From Ahaetulla prasina (lineage: Eukaryota > Chordata > Lepidosauria > Squamata > Colubridae), in NCBI RefSeq assembly GCF_028640845.1, contig NC_080540.1, positions 167,084,752-167,148,751 on the forward strand: DNA of 64,000 nucleotides. The letters run 5' to 3'. Each line of letters begins with the position of its first letter. The stretch's first letter is position 1. The notes beneath the pieces are model-generated. The model worked only from the letters and a program-made list of their open reading frames with translations. It did not search any database and had not been told where the DNA came from. Below are positions 21,433-33,838 of this stretch, piece by piece. Both the position numbers and the translations under genes were made by a program.

Positions 21433-22652
21433 GTTATTATAATCAAGCTCAATAAAAATGGGTTTAGTCTTCCTGTGGAGTTGACTTCATGGTCCCATCT
21501 ACCTAGTGGTCCCGATGCCAGATTGAGCAAAAAAGGGATTTTAAATTAATCAAATAATTAACTTAGGAATGTTGTTATCCTGTAGCTGGTCTTTTTTCTT
21601 TCTTTTTCTTCCAAAGGATTGGTCCTGAACAGAGCATTATTGAGCTGGACAATTTTGTAGCAGCTGCCAACTCTATTCACCCAAATATTTTTCTTCCGCT
21701 AATTTAGCCCCTGACTTAGCATTGCTAACTACAATGAAATACACACACACACACAGGATAAATCAATCCGTATAGGAAGGTCTCTCCACTGAGAATAGTG
21801 GGCATAGTCTGATTGATTATAACTGTTGATTATGATTAGATTACTCAGCACAGATTAACACATTTTTTTACTGGTCCAAAGAGATCCGGCTGGCTTCTAC
21901 CCCTAAGAAAAGATGAGAACCTACATCTCAGCACATTAACCACTACATTACACCCACTTTTATATACACTACAAACATGTAGGCTTAAGATATGTTTCAC
22001 AAATTTAGCAACTTTTAAAATATGTGGACTTTCTCTCATAATCTCCACCTAAACAGTCTAGGGGGCTAAGTAAGTTGGCAAAATGATATGATGATATGAG
22101 AGGCAGATGTTTGCTATGAGACACAAGGAAATAACTGAGGTGCTAGGAATTTAAAAGCCCAAATGGATGTGCAAGGTAAATGTAAATATAATTGGGGGAA
22201 ATAAGATAATTAAGTTATGGGAAAAGACAAGGTACTTTTTCGTAGGCCAAGTGGAGTCAGCATAAAAAACATAATTAGGGATCTTGGGGAGGGGGCGCAT
22301 AGAAGAAACAAAAGATGGAAAGCAGTGAGATATGGAAACCCAAACGAAGGAACAGGAGTCAGACCATGTTACTCTAATTGTGATAGGCACTTTTGACTTG
22401 GGAGATTGCAGCCCTGGATAGGAGAAAGGAAAGGAAGTGGCTAGTGTAGGAATACCTCTTCAGGCAATAAGAGGGCATGAGAATAAGAGAGGAAAGAGGC
22501 AAAGGGAAAGGTTAGGTAGCTTAAGAAGAAAAAAAGGGAGATAAGAGACAAAGTGCTTGAGTTTAGACTTCAGAGAGAGTCAGAAGGACAATTTTTGAGC
22601 AGGAAGAAAAAGGAAAACATCCAAGATGTATTCCTCCTCACTGCCCTATGGA
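21433..22652. other. No clear feature; possible SINE scrap and a (CA)n
   Basis: A short (CA)n lies at 21741-21754. A tRNA-SINE-like scrap, minus, may sit at 21885-21965. The rest is unassigned. Confidence 0.4.
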
Positions 22653-22893
22653 CAGCGGCAGGCTTCACATTATGTTACTACCAGTTTGCTCTGTGCGTGC
22701 ATGCTCACTTCATGCGCATTTGCGCCCATTTTGCACATGCACTTGCCTTCCACACATGTGCCCAGCTTTCCACGCATGCACCAGCCTTCCAAGCATGCGT
22801 TCAGCCTCAAAAACTTGCCTAAATAGGATGGCATAGTGTCGTTCCGCTACCGGTTCGGGTGAACAGGTCAGAACCGGTTGAATACCACCCCTG
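22653..22893. mobile_element. hAT MITE (ACCGGTTCT family)
   Basis: The ends cagcggcaggcttcac and gaataccacccctg are weak inverted repeats. Perfect 8-bp duplication cctatgga at 22645-22652 and 22894-22901. The interior has several CATGC/GCATG steps and an ACCGGTTCGGGTGAAC block. Confidence 0.85.
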
Positions 22894-23187
22894 CCTATGG
22901 ACCCTGGTGACATGCTAGCAAGCTCGCCCTGTGGAGGGAACTGGCCGGTATGTTGGCTGGGAGAGAACTGAAGGCTACATGTCTTTTGTACAATGGCTGA
23001 GAGGGCAGTTAGAACTGGTAAATCCAAGGAGCAGATGAGCAGGTTTTGACTGGAACCATCAAGAAGTTCCAAGAATTTTCAGATTACTAAAAGACAGACA
23101 TTTGTTTTGCAAAACAGCTATGGCTGAGCCATCTAGCTAGATGAAGAGATGGACTGCTATGTATATACTTGCATGGTGGAAAAGGTA

Positions 23188-23566
23188 CAGGTACAACAAT
23201 TCATTTAGTGAGCAAAGTTACAACAGCACTGAAAAAGGTGGGTTATTGCTGTTTTTCACACTTACAAGTTACAACTGTTGCGCTATCCCCATGGTCACAT
23301 AAACAAATCCAGGTACTTGCTAACCGACTCATATATTTATGACAATTGCACTGTCCTGGTGTCATGAGTTTATCTTTTATGACCTTCTGACAAGCAAAGT
23401 CAATGGGGAAGCCAAATTAACTTAACAACCATGTTATTAACTTAACAACTACAGTGATTCATTTACGAGAAAGGTCATATATATGGGGCAAAACTCACTG
23501 AACAAATGTCTCACTTAGCAACAGAAACTTTGGGCTCAGTTGTGGTCGTAAGTCGAGGATTACCAG
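23188..23566 (+). mobile_element. pogo/Tigger-like non-autonomous element
   Basis: Starts CAGGTACAACAATTC after TA and ends GTCGTAAGTCGAGGATTACC before a TA at 23567. Same internal blocks as 18829-19226. Confidence 0.75.
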
Positions 23567-23569
23567 TAT

Positions 23570-25050
23570 TTCCTCTTTCAGAATTTTGTGGGGTGAGAGA
23601 GACATTGAGCAAATCTCCAGTCACTGAGATTCCAGGTTCTTGAATGGTCTGTGTGAAATTATTCTCGCATCTGTGCAGTTTCGGTGATAGATTTGTATCG
23701 TTAATTGTCTAACACAAGTAGCAAAAGCAAAGCTACTGTCAGCCTTTGGCTTTCAATGCAGGAAAGTAAAGCTGTGTTTTTTCTTCATAACTAGAAATGT
23801 CCTGAGTCTAACTGGATCCATGAAGGGAGGGGATATGCCTCTAAGACCTCCATGTTGCTTGGAGAGTTGGCAGCAGGGACACTGAAAATGGTGTTGCGGA
23901 TAGGAATAAAGAAAAAACTGTTGACAAAGGACCCTATTTTGGGGGTGGGGGGAATTAAAGGACAGTTTCTTGAGCTGAGGACTAGCCACTGTGCGCAAAG
24001 TAGGGCTTCCAAAACAGCTGCACACAAAAACTCCTATAATTTGGTTATATCAAAGAGTCAACTTCAGAAAAGATTGTTGCCGATTCTTCTAAGGGGCAGA
24101 ACTTGGCTTGGTGCCGCTGTGGTTAAGAGTCACATGTCATCTCAGGTGTGGCCTTGCAGGACCAGCAGCACCAACATCTCAGGGCTTCAAGTAAGGCTGA
24201 GAAGTCATGAAAAACATCGAAGAAGACGTTTATGGCAATCTCTATCAAGCTGAGCTTGATATCTGAGGTCTTCCCCTTAAGGCTATTGCTCGAACAGAAA
24301 ATGGGAAGATCTGAATACATGGGCCGAAGCAAAGCTGCTGAGCTTGTTTTAGCTGTGGAGACAGAAAAAAAGAAGGTTGGCCCTGCAAAACTTCGGACAT
24401 TTTGTATGCAGTGCTCTTGGTGGCTAAATCAATCTACCAGGCTGGCAGTGCAAAGCAGAGGGCAGCAAATATTTGACAGGCTGCAATATATGGTGGCAGA
24501 GCTGCCTTTCACTTGCCGGGTGACAAATTATATAGACCTGGCTTGGTGAGTTTAAGAAGGCTGGTGATCACAGAGCTCTCTCTGCCTGAGGCAACAAGCA
24601 GGCGTAACTGCCAGCCGAGAGCTTGAAAACAGCAGACTCACCATGTGAACAAATAATAAAGTGGATGAGCATGGACTAGAAAGATAATCTGCCGTAATCT
24701 TTCTGCAGTTATTAAAGTTCCAGTTTATGCATATTTATGGGGCCTTTTCAATACCTGGTGCAGGGGACCCTGCCGACAGCACAGGAAATTACCAGGAAAT
24801 TAGCATTGGCGCTGATATGCGATCAAGGCTTCCGTTATCCAGAGGCCTTTCTCACTTAAAATGCATCGTATTTGTGGAGGCAATAGCTATGTCTGTGCTG
24901 TATCTTCTTAGAGAATCCTGGGAGGTCGAAGACTGGCAGTTCAACAGGACAGATGGCAATGCTGGCTAAGCCAGCTTCCCAGCCAGGCCTGTCGTTCTTT
25001 TTTTTCTTGGCAGGCACCTCAGCCACCTGTCTATCGTGTGTATTCCTATA
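23570..25050. other. No recognised feature
   Basis: The least repeat-like stretch of the window's first half. The 133-codon frame at 23852-24253 and the 105-codon frame at 24232-24549 lack any domain or splice context I can support. Confidence 0.45.
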
Positions 25051-25052
25051 TC

Positions 25053-25180
25053 AGTCTTCCCCAACTCAGTGCTCTTGACATCTATTGGACCACAAATCCC
25101 CTAATTCCAGTACTGTCATGGCCAGCCTGGATTATGTTGTGCAATGCATCTGGATGGCATCAATTTGGGAAGGCCGATTT
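25053..25180. mobile_element. Probable short hAT MITE
   Basis: CAGTCTTCCCCAACT at the left is the approximate inverse of TTTGGGAAGGCCG at the right, around a GGACCACAAATCCC core. The target duplication is not evident. Confidence 0.45.
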
Positions 25181-25573
25181 AACACGGTGGAGGTCTTATC
25201 TTGGCTACCGTAATCCAAAAGCCCAGTAATGATGGGATGGGTCTCTGTTCTTCAGGAAAGATGGCATTTGCTTCATGATGTTTCAAAAGTTTCTTTGCCA
25301 GATAGTACGAACTGGCCTTTGGTGGATAAATCATTCGATTTATGGAAACTTCAGACGTGGAGGGAAGCCTGGAAAACTCATATCCATATTCACCGTCAGA
25401 AGCACCAAAGAAAGGGAGACGAGGGCTCTTCTGCCAATTCCCTTTCCTGCTTTGTGGCAACTGTCACCCTCCCATTAAAAAAGGTTGGGCAAAGAGAATG
25501 AATGATGGGAAGAAAGGAGGGGGAATAGAAGTCGTGGTCGTTTGCTCTCTTAACATAAAGAAAGGTTTTAGCC

Positions 25574-25860
25574 TAGTAGTTAAACATAAAATTTGTTACT
25601 ACCAGTTCTGTGGGTGTGGCTTGGTGGTGGTGGTGGGTAATGTGACTGGGTGGGCGTGGCCAACTTTTTTTTCTTCTAAAAGCATTTTTTTGGCTGAAGA
25701 AAAAATGCTTTTAAAAGTAAAAAAAAAGCCTCTGATGACCACGCGGCTCAGCTGGGCATGGAGGGGGCAGGGATTTTTGCTACCAGTTCTCCGAACCACC
25801 TGCCGCCATCGCTACTGGAAAGGGCAATCGGATCGGTCCAAACCAGGAGCATTTCACCTG
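25574..25860. mobile_element. hAT MITE (GGGGTGAAAT family)
   Basis: Right end atttcacctg; left end decayed. Perfect 8-bp duplication ttttagcc at 25566-25573 and 25861-25868. Contains the AAAAGCATTTTTTTGGCTGA palindrome and GGGCGTGGCC. About the size of the 813-3059 element once its L1 is removed. Confidence 0.88.
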
Positions 25861-25868
25861 TTTTAGCC

Positions 25869-27340
25869 ATATATAAGCATATTCTGACTTTTGTGTTGAT
25901 AATCCTCTCCTCCTACACTTTTAAACTGAGCAAAAGCAGTGCAAAAGCCCCTTCCCTGTGGGAGATTTCATTTATCAGCCCCTTCTTCTTGGTGGGAGAG
26001 CACAGGTGTGCTGGGATATGAGAAAGGCCCTTCTTGGCAGGCTCACCAAGATTACAAAATCTCAGCCTGCCTAGCTGTTAAGGCCTCTGGTCCATTTTCT
26101 ACTGAAATTTTTTCCCCACAACATATTGATGGCACAATCAATTTGTCTTACCACTGTAGCTTCTTCTGTGCTTCTAATCGTATGTTATCCTGCTTTATGC
26201 TGTTATTTATTTTATTTTATTTTACATTGTTTGATGGCTAGATCAATCAAGATAGCGTGCAATGGTGATGAGAGGAAAGTTAAATTCCATGCCAGGGTTT
26301 TAGGGTTGCTATGTGGCAATAATTGAGAATATTCTGCTTAGCCTCCCCGAAAGTATCATAATGCTGGAAAGGTCACAAAAAGAATAGAATTATAGCCTCT
26401 TCCCTGCAAAGAAAGGCTGACATTTGGGGGCAAATTTTTTTTTTTTTACACTTCTGAAGGTTAAAAAAGTAAAGGCAGTTATGAGAGAGATACTGTTGGG
26501 CTCAGTAAAATTATGAACAGTGTGGCATAGGGATTCAGGACAAGATATTCCTCTTTTTAATACTAGCCCATAGTGGTATGTCGGGATGACCTTGGGAGAC
26601 AGGTGGAAGAATTGCAGCCTAGACCACAGTCTGATAAAATCTGAATCTGAAGGAAAAGGTGGGTGGAGGAAGCATCTCAGAAGGTTGGGATAGTTAAATT
26701 ATGATTCTGTTTCTGCAACTTTATAATAAAGGTAATATGGGAAGCCCCCTCCCCAAAGAACAAAATATTTGGGGGAATATTAAAAGAGGTAGAATATAAT
26801 ATTTCCCCAAAGGAGAAATGGAGAAAAATCTTAACAAAGGCAGAAAGCAGACCCAGTCTTTTTAATAGCCTCAAGCAGACGCCTCAAATCTTTAGAGATG
26901 AATATTTTGTACTTATTAAGAAAGACTGGGCCAATATATTCATAAACAAAACGTCTTCAGCCAGTCTGAGCTGATGGGATTAAGAATTTACATCCCCCAC
27001 CCAAATTCTAAGGACAGGACATGACCTTTAGGATATAATAGGATTAACCCACCACCATTGAAACAGTAAAAGGCACAAGGCTCACTATATTGCCCAACCC
27101 CCTGAAGCAACTCAATCACCCTATAAAGCTCCATCTACTCACTCAGCCATTTGGTCAATCACCCCAGAAACATGCTGCTGTCAGTGAAGTTTCTAAACCA
27201 AATAAACCTTCTTTCCTTGTAGTCAGCCTCCATTTTATTTCCATCATCTTTCTCCTGGCTTGGAACTGGACCAGATTTTTTTCTTTTCTCACAGTAGTGT
27301 AAGTACTCATGTTTGATGCTTTTCTTCTGCACTATCTTTT
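25869..27340. other. No recognised feature
   Basis: Contains a (TTTTA)n run at about 26203-26223. Otherwise unassigned. Confidence 0.5.
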
Positions 27341-27520
27341 ATTTATTTATTTTTGTCACAACAATATATATAAGCATCATACAAAAAGATTATACAGTAT
27401 ATAAACATATATATGAGGAAATATAAGGAAGTATAAGCATATATATATAAGAAGAAAAAGAAAAACAATAGGACAGGAACGGTAGGCACGTTTGTGCTCT
27501 TATGCACTCCTTGAAGGAAG
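27341..27520 (-). mobile_element. CR1-type LINE 3' UTR end
   Basis: The complement of GCATAAGAGCACAAACGTGCC, CCTACCGTTCCTGTCCTATT, a TATATA stretch and the terminal TTGTGACAAAAATAAATAAA. Same family as 16110-17420. Confidence 0.8.
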
Positions 27521-29151
27521 GAATCAATCTTTCAAGTCTGAAAGTACCTGCTCTTGCTTTTACTCTTTTGAAAACCAGGGAGAGTCCCTTCCAAGACACT
27601 TTATCCATCCACACCTCTCCTCTGAGCTCAGATTTCATTGATCAGACCAATGTCTAGATTGCAGCTCTTCCTCCTGTCTCCCAAGGTGATTCACACATAC
27701 ATTACATAGACCTCAAGGCCACTCAATGAAATGAGCTGGCAGCAGCTTTGAGATGGGAAATAAAAGATAACTTTCCTTCAACGATGCTTGATAAACATAG
27801 GTCACTGAAGACCACAGGATGCAACCCCAGATATTAACCTAGCAGATGAAAAAGCTAGGATACTCCATTACCAAGCCAAAGAAGGAGCTGATATGATAAT
27901 TCAGCAGAATTCATTATTACCACTTTGCTTTCACACTAAAATGTTTTTGAATAAATAATGTATCTACATACATACACACACACCATTCTTTCATTCCAAA
28001 GAAAGCCACTCATAACTATATTTGCCTATTTCCCTTCATATGTTTTCAGAAAAAAGCAGCATAGCAATGCAAGCACATTCTTTGGAGAGGCACAAAGTTA
28101 TTGTCTCTCAAGGTTTTTTTTTCTTAACATTTATTTAATTTATCAGATTTATATAGCCAAGTCTCACAAAAAGTGACTCTGGCTGGTATAAAATAATTGA
28201 ATAAAACAATAATTATTAAAAATATAAAGCTCATTATTATTTTTTTAAATAGAAACCACCAGGTGCAGGAGAGAGTAGATATTAATGATGGAGCCATCTT
28301 AAAATGTCACCTTTTCTAGTGGAAGACATTTGCCTAACAGCCTTTGAAGTCTGGTAACTACCAGCTTCTCCCATCTGCTTGTGAGTAGATCTGAAAGGAG
28401 CAATTTGGCAGTTTGGCACCAAGCCAAACAAAGTGGGGGAAAAAATCATGCTTGGGCTTTGCATCTGGATGACAAGCCGCAGCCTTGGGAGAAACTGCCA
28501 GGCTACAAGCTTGTGGAAGAAACAGATGTGACTGCTTGCTCTACTCAGTCCCCAAATTAGCAAACACTGCAAATTTCCAGCATCTTCCTCAACACTGAGT
28601 CGGATATGCTTTTCACCCATATACTTTTTTCCCTGACCAAGCCCACTCCAGAAGGGTCTATGCTCAAAGTCCCTGCATTTAACTCCCGTGTCATATTGAT
28701 TTTATTAAAGCATTCTAGAGGGTTGTTAAAACAGAGTTAAGCCTCTTAAAAACTATGCCTGTGCGCACACACCTGTTCACTAGTGACAGGAATCGATGTC
28801 AAAGCTCACCAACCTCTACCATGAGACTACAACCCACTTCAATATTTAATCCAGTGAAGCTCGCTGCATGCGCAACGAAGAGCCACTTTCCTTAAGAGTG
28901 ATGGTGGCTTTGTTCACAAACTCTGCCTTTGCCATTCTTTCTGAGGGGAAAAAAAAACATGTGCTTTTGAGATTTCATGGCATATGCAAATGTATCAGTC
29001 CTCCAATGTTACCGAAGACGACGGGGGAATCCTAAATGCCTGCCCAGCAGAGCTCACGAAAGGTTGATGCTGTTGCTTGCACATTTTTAATATATCATCT
29101 CCTTTTCTTTTCTAAATACAGAATAAATACAGAATAAATGCAGAATAAATA
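27521..29151. other. Mostly unassigned; LINE/SINE tail scrap
   Basis: At 28115-28180 the complement resembles a LINE/SINE tail (GAGACTTGGCTATATAAATC). A 12-bp tandem (ATAAATACAGAA-like) lies at 29118-29155. Nothing else is recognised. Confidence 0.4.
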
Positions 29152-29490
29152 AATTAATGTCAACCACTTCAAACTTGATTGCAGAAAATATGACTTTTGT
29201 AACAGAGTTGTTAACGCTTGGAACTCACTACCTGACTCTATAGTCTCTACTCAAAACCCCAAAATCTTCAACCAAAAACTGTCTACTATACCTCACCCCA
29301 TTCCTAAGAGGACTATAAGGGGCGTGCCTAAGAGCACAATAGTACCTACCGTTCCTGTCCTATTGTTCTCTTCATTATAGTATTATATGCATACTTTTAC
29401 TTTTACTTATATATACGTTTTCTCTCATGATGGGTTATTTTTATGTTGATGATTGTATATACTGTTGTGACAAAATAAAAAAAATAAAAA
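29152..29490 (+). mobile_element. CR1-type LINE 3' end
   Basis: Encodes the last about 45 residues of ORF2 (CRKYDFCNRVVNAWNSLPDS), then the GGCGTGCCTAAGAGCAC landmark and the TTGTGACAAAATAAA end. It shows the uninterrupted version of the junction broken at 16864. Confidence 0.85.
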
Positions 29491-29602
29491 AATACAGAGC
29501 TGATCCTTAAATATCTGTTATATATGTTTTGGATGAGACTTGCAAGATTACGTCTTGGTGATTGAACTGAATGGGGCTGTGGTTAGAGGAATCAGGATAA
29601 TT

Positions 29603-29945
29603 CAAGAGCCAGTTTGGTCTAGTGGCCAGAAACCAGGAGATTGGGAGTTCTAGTTCAGGGGTGTCCAAACTTGGTCCCTTTAAGACTTGTGGACTTCAAC
29701 TCCCAGAGTTCCTCAGTCAGCAAAGTTGGCTGAGGAATTCTGGGAGTTGAAGTCCACAAGTCTTAAAGGGACCAAGTTTGGACACCCCTGTTCTAGTTCC
29801 ACCTTGAACATGAGAGCCAGCTGAGGGAGTTTGGGCCAATCACTCTCTTCTCAGCTCAACTCACCTCACAGGATTGTGGTGTAGAAAAAATAGGAGGAGG
29901 AAGGAGTATTAGATATTCACCATCTTGAATTATTTATAAAAATAA
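29603..29945 (+). mobile_element. tRNA-derived SINE split by a palindromic MITE
   Basis: Head GAGCCAGTTTGGTCTAGTGG (A box) and GGGAGTTCTAGTTC (B box). After the MITE it resumes TTCTAGTTCCACCTTGAAC and GGGCCAATCACTCTC, ending with an AATAATAAAGGTGAC tail. One target copy of the MITE lies in the B-box region. Confidence 0.8.
29656..29790. mobile_element. Palindromic hAT MITE
   Basis: A 135-bp near-perfect palindrome, caggggtgtccaaac...gtttggacacccctg, with perfect 8-bp duplication ttctagtt at 29648-29655 and 29791-29798. Other copies: 32123, 39758, 49418, 56540 and 63713. Confidence 0.95.
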
Positions 29946-30199
29946 TAAAGGTGACATTTAAAATAAAATGTTTTTTTTTTAAAGTTTTATTTAAGAACCA
30001 AAGCTTTTTTTTTTTTTACTATCTTATCTCTCACGCCACATTTACCTTCTCAACTAGGAAGCCACTCAGTGCTGACACCTTCCATCTTGGAAGATACATC
30101 ACCAATTAATTTTGTTGTTAGTTTTAAGGTTAGGCTCCTCTTTTGTCTGTGTGTCCTAAAAGTGATCTGCATTTTTAATCAACAGCTGGCAAACAGGAC

Positions 30200-30485
30200 T
30201 GGTTAGACAAGCAGTTCTACCCTTTGCTTGAAGAGGGCGTCAACCTATTCTCCAAAGCACCAGAAGGCCAGATGAGAAACAATGGATGGAAACTAACCAA
30301 AGTCAGAAGCAACCTACAACTAAAGAAAATTTCCTATCACTGAGAACAATTAATCAGTGGAACAGCTTGCCTCCAGAAGTTGTGGGCGCTCCAACACTGG
30401 AGGCTTTTAAGAGACTGGACAGCCAGTTGTCTAGAATGGTATAAGGTCTCCTATAAGGTTCCCTTACAACTCTGTTATTCTGTTA
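30200..30485 (+). mobile_element. Classical CR1 LINE 3' end
   Basis: Encodes RTINQWNSLPPEVVGAPTLE and AFKRLDS, the conserved CR1 ORF2 C-terminus, then ends in CTCTGTTATTCTGTT-like repeats, the usual CR1 terminus. 5'-truncated. Confidence 0.85.
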
Positions 30486-31017
30486 AGTGCAACTACTCAC
30501 AGGAATGTTAGCCTCTCTAACCACTACATCCTGATAGCAAATAGGTCCGAAGCAGGTCAAATTTCTGCTGAATGGTTCAACAGGTTAAGGATGCTGGCAG
30601 GATCTTTACATGAAGTCTAGATTCTTCATATCAGATTGATAACAGCCATTGTGATGAATTGGCACAGAAATGACCAGCCTCAAGCTCCTACTTAATAAAA
30701 TGGCCTGGAAGCTTGGACACAGAACTTTTCTTATCCTGAACAAGTTGCAGGTTTTGAATACGCTTCCTTGGGTAGATGGATGTTGCTGTTTTGAGGAGGA
30801 GCTTATTCCCCCATTAAAAGAGCAGGGGGCTTCAAAAGTATAAAAATCCCTACAGCGATGCCAATAATTTTAAATATTATCTTAAACCAGAACTTTGTTG
30901 CCGGGACCAATTGATAGGCAAGTAGAAAAGACTGGCAGAGTATTGTTTTTGTACATGACAACTGGAGTGAGATTATTACGTGCACAATAATTGAAAGACT
31001 CCAAAATACCCACATAG
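30486..31017. other. Unassigned, perhaps decayed L1
   Basis: AT-rich sequence leading into the L1 remnant. The upstream part of the same L1 may be present but is not readable. Confidence 0.35.
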
Positions 31018-31385
31018 GCTGCTGAAGGTGACAGAATTTGCAGAGGTGGCAAAACTGACTTGCTTGATTAGGGAAAAGACAACAACTACATTTCTTAGTG
31101 ATTGGAAATCCTTTGTGGACTTTTTGCTGAAAACGGGAAAAAATGAACTTGTGATTTATGGAACTGATGATTAGAAAGGGTTTTAGGTAGAAAGTAGGGA
31201 GCCACGGTATACAGTAACCTTGGGGGGGGGGATAAAATATAAATGCATTTATGACTGTGGTAAAGAAGATCAGAAGCGGCTCCTTTATATCTTTTACTTT
31301 TTTCTTTTTCTTCCTTATTTTACTTTTCACTTCATTCTCCTTTTTAAAAATTTATATTGTTTTTATTCTGTAAAATTCTTTGATT
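31018..31385 (+). pseudogene. L1 ORF2 C-terminus and 3' UTR
   Basis: Reads VTEFAEVAKLTCLIREKT, TTFLSDWKSFVDFLLK and NELVIYGTDD before a stop near 31175. This is the C-terminal end of reptile L1 ORF2, like 14100-14230. A T-rich UTR follows. Confidence 0.75.
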
Positions 31386-31727
31386 AAAATTAATAACAAA
31401 AGAGTGCAAAGTCCCATATTTTAATAACATAATCAAACACATAAGACCCACATCTTCTTTTTTTCTGTCTTGATTGGGTAACCTCGCTATAGTAAAATTG
31501 CTGGCTCCACACGCTCACAGAACAGAACTTAATGCCTGTAAGTCCTGTAATAGGTTTTTCAATCAATAATTTGTAACGCTCTGCTTATTACTATAATATA
31601 GACATAGCACGCTGTTATGCAAACATCCACACTCAATGGGATTGTGTTTCTAAGCATCAGTTACAGTGACAAAAAGACAAGGAATGGTGAACATAATCAT
31701 GGCCTTGGCACTTGTAAATTTCAGTTG

Positions 31728-31764
<37 letters not shown>
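31728..31764. repeat. (CA)n microsatellite
   Basis: About 18 CA units, followed by a short AGATC repeat. Confidence 0.97.
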
Positions 31765-31766
<2 letters not shown>

Positions 31767-32122
31767 TCAGATCAGATCAGGGCTATGTTCCTTACCTAAT
31801 ATAGATATTTCCTTGACCTAGGTGTCTACTTGATTGTTGCTTATTTATTTATTTATTTTATCTTGCTTTAATGTCTGTGGGCAGAAAAATGCAGAACGAG
31901 GCAATCTCTTAGACCTATGTTAATTTTCTGAAGAAGTTAGACGCCAGGTTGGACATCATTTCTAACAATGGCCAGGGATGATGGGAGCTATAATTCTCAA
32001 ACGTCTGTAAAGACTACGAAGTTTGAGCACAAAAATCAGCTCCGTGGGAACAGATCTAAGCGTGAAGGTAATGTACAGGCTCAATTTTGAAGAAAATAAT
32101 TCAAATATAGAGTGGTGTAGGG
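31765..32122. other. No clear feature
   Basis: Includes a (TTTA)n at 31842-31858 and a decayed MITE-like stretch near 31955-32030. Confidence 0.4.
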
Positions 32123-32257
32123 CAGGAGTCTCCAACCTTGGTCCCTTTAAGACTTGTGGACTTCAACTCCCAGAGTCCCTCAGCCAGCAAAGCTGACTGA
32201 GGAACTCTGGGAATTGAAGTCCACAAGTCTTAAAGGGACCAAGGTTGGAGACCCCTG
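32123..32257. mobile_element. Palindromic hAT MITE
   Basis: A 135-bp palindrome, caggagtctccaacc...ggttggagacccctg, with perfect 8-bp duplication gtgtaggg at 32115-32122 and 32258-32265. Confidence 0.95.
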
Positions 32258-32265
32258 GTGTAGGG

Positions 32266-33003
32266 AAAGCAGGGTGATCCACCCTGAATGTAGGCAAGAG
32301 GTGCGTTGTCACGTGACTTGGGGGACAACAAAGTGGCCATCTAGAGAGTTGGTGTCAGTTGTGGAGTTGGGTCACTGCTACCAGGACGCTAATCAGTTGT
32401 TTGGCAGATGGCAACGCAGCCTAGCAGTGACAGGTGTGTGTGTGTGTGAATTATTAGTTCCAGAAGTCAAATAGTATGTCACTGGATGTTTTTTTTTTCA
32501 TCCTTGTCTGCATGCAATCTTCTCCCTTATAAAGGCAATGGAGGGAACCTACATTTGGTGAACAACACATTTCCCTCTCTGAGCAATGTATCCTCTCTGT
32601 GAGGTTAGTGAGGCCCTGAAATCTCAAGAGAGGAAGAAGGTTGCTCACAAAATGTATGTATGTGTATGTTCTTTGTTGTACCTTACAGGAGTGGCGGTGG
32701 GAGGGGGGAGGAATGAGCAAAAATGCAAAAAGTATTTATGAGGTTCCAAGTGTCTTTTTCAAGACTTCTTGAAAGGCTGTGGCTAAGACAGAATATTTAT
32801 TTGGCTTATTTGCATATCTAATAAGGCTGTGCAGCAGTTGGCATTTGAAAGAAAAAAGGAGGTTCACATACGAAGCATCTGCCAATACCTCCTCAAACTT
32901 CCTAGGATCAAACTGCAAAAAGCAGATGCCTGACCCTAGGTAAAGAGGCAGCTGTTCCAAGGCATTGGGGACAGATGTTAGCTAAGCAGGCATCCCTGCA
33001 CAC
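32266..33003. other. No recognised feature
   Basis: Only a short (GT)n at 32433-32447. Confidence 0.5.
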
Positions 33004-33161
33004 CAGGGGTGGGTTCTACTTACCTTTACTACCGGTTTGCAACGGGACCGCGCGCATGCGCAGATCATCCATGGGGACATCTTGGCAGGTGGGCAGAGCC
33101 TCCCGCCGGTTTTACTACCGGTTCTATAGAACCGGACTGGACCAGGAGCAACCCACCACTG
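33004..33161. mobile_element. hAT MITE (ACCGGTTCT family), short
   Basis: Starts caggggtgggttct and ends agcaacccaccactg. Perfect 8-bp duplication ctgcacac at 32996-33003 and 33162-33169. Two TTACTACCGGTT blocks inside. Confidence 0.92.
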
Positions 33162-33169
33162 CTGCACAC

Positions 33170-33545
33170 TGAAATCTATGTTTTCCTTTCAAATCTACAG
33201 TGCCGCCTAGCCCTAATATTTAGTTCACTAAATATTCATCTCTATCCTTTTAAAAATGGCTTTGGCCTTGCTTTCAGGGATGGGAGGGAGGGTGGGGTGG
33301 AAAAGGAACAAAAGGGTAAGTATAGATAAGCAATCAGGAGATAGAGGCTGAGTCAGTTGGCAGTTTATCTCACAAGCAGCAATTCAGCCCAGGAGGCAAG
33401 GAACCCGTGGAGAAGCATCTCAGAACAATCAGAGACTCCACCTTCATGTGCTGCCCTCAAAGGAAGACGGGAAATTCTCAAAAGTTTCCAGGTTTTTCCA
33501 CTTACCACGGAGTAGCATTAAAGATGTCTGACTGAAATCTGATTG
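33170..33545. other. No recognised feature
   Basis: Nothing assignable. Confidence 0.5.
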
Positions 33546-33735
33546 CAGGCAGTTCTCAAATTATGACCGTTCATTCAGCAACGCAGAGCCTCCCCCACCC
33601 CCTGAGGCACTCTATGTTCCACATAATGACTGCAATGGGGAGATCCGGGATTGCAGGGTGCCTTGCTTAATGACAGCAGCAACTTTATGATTCTAATCCT
33701 GGGCTCAGTTGTGGTTGTAAGTCAAGGACTTGTTG
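33546..33735. mobile_element. pogo/Tigger-like fragment, internally deleted
   Basis: Starts CAGGCAGTTCTCAAATTATG and ends TTGTGGTTGTAAGTCAAGGA, matching both ends of the family, with a short middle. Confidence 0.6.
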
Positions 33736-33838
33736 GAATACATGTGTTTTCATGTGTTTTGTACAACAACTACAGCAATATTCCCCAACCAATAGATGGC
33801 AGTGTTTATGAGTTGGTAGTTGCATCTATGGTATATAC

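Noticed and set aside
23852..24549. Possible host exon (133- and 105-codon frames)
   Set aside because: No recognisable domain, splice pairing or composition bias. Open frames of this length occur by chance elsewhere in the window.
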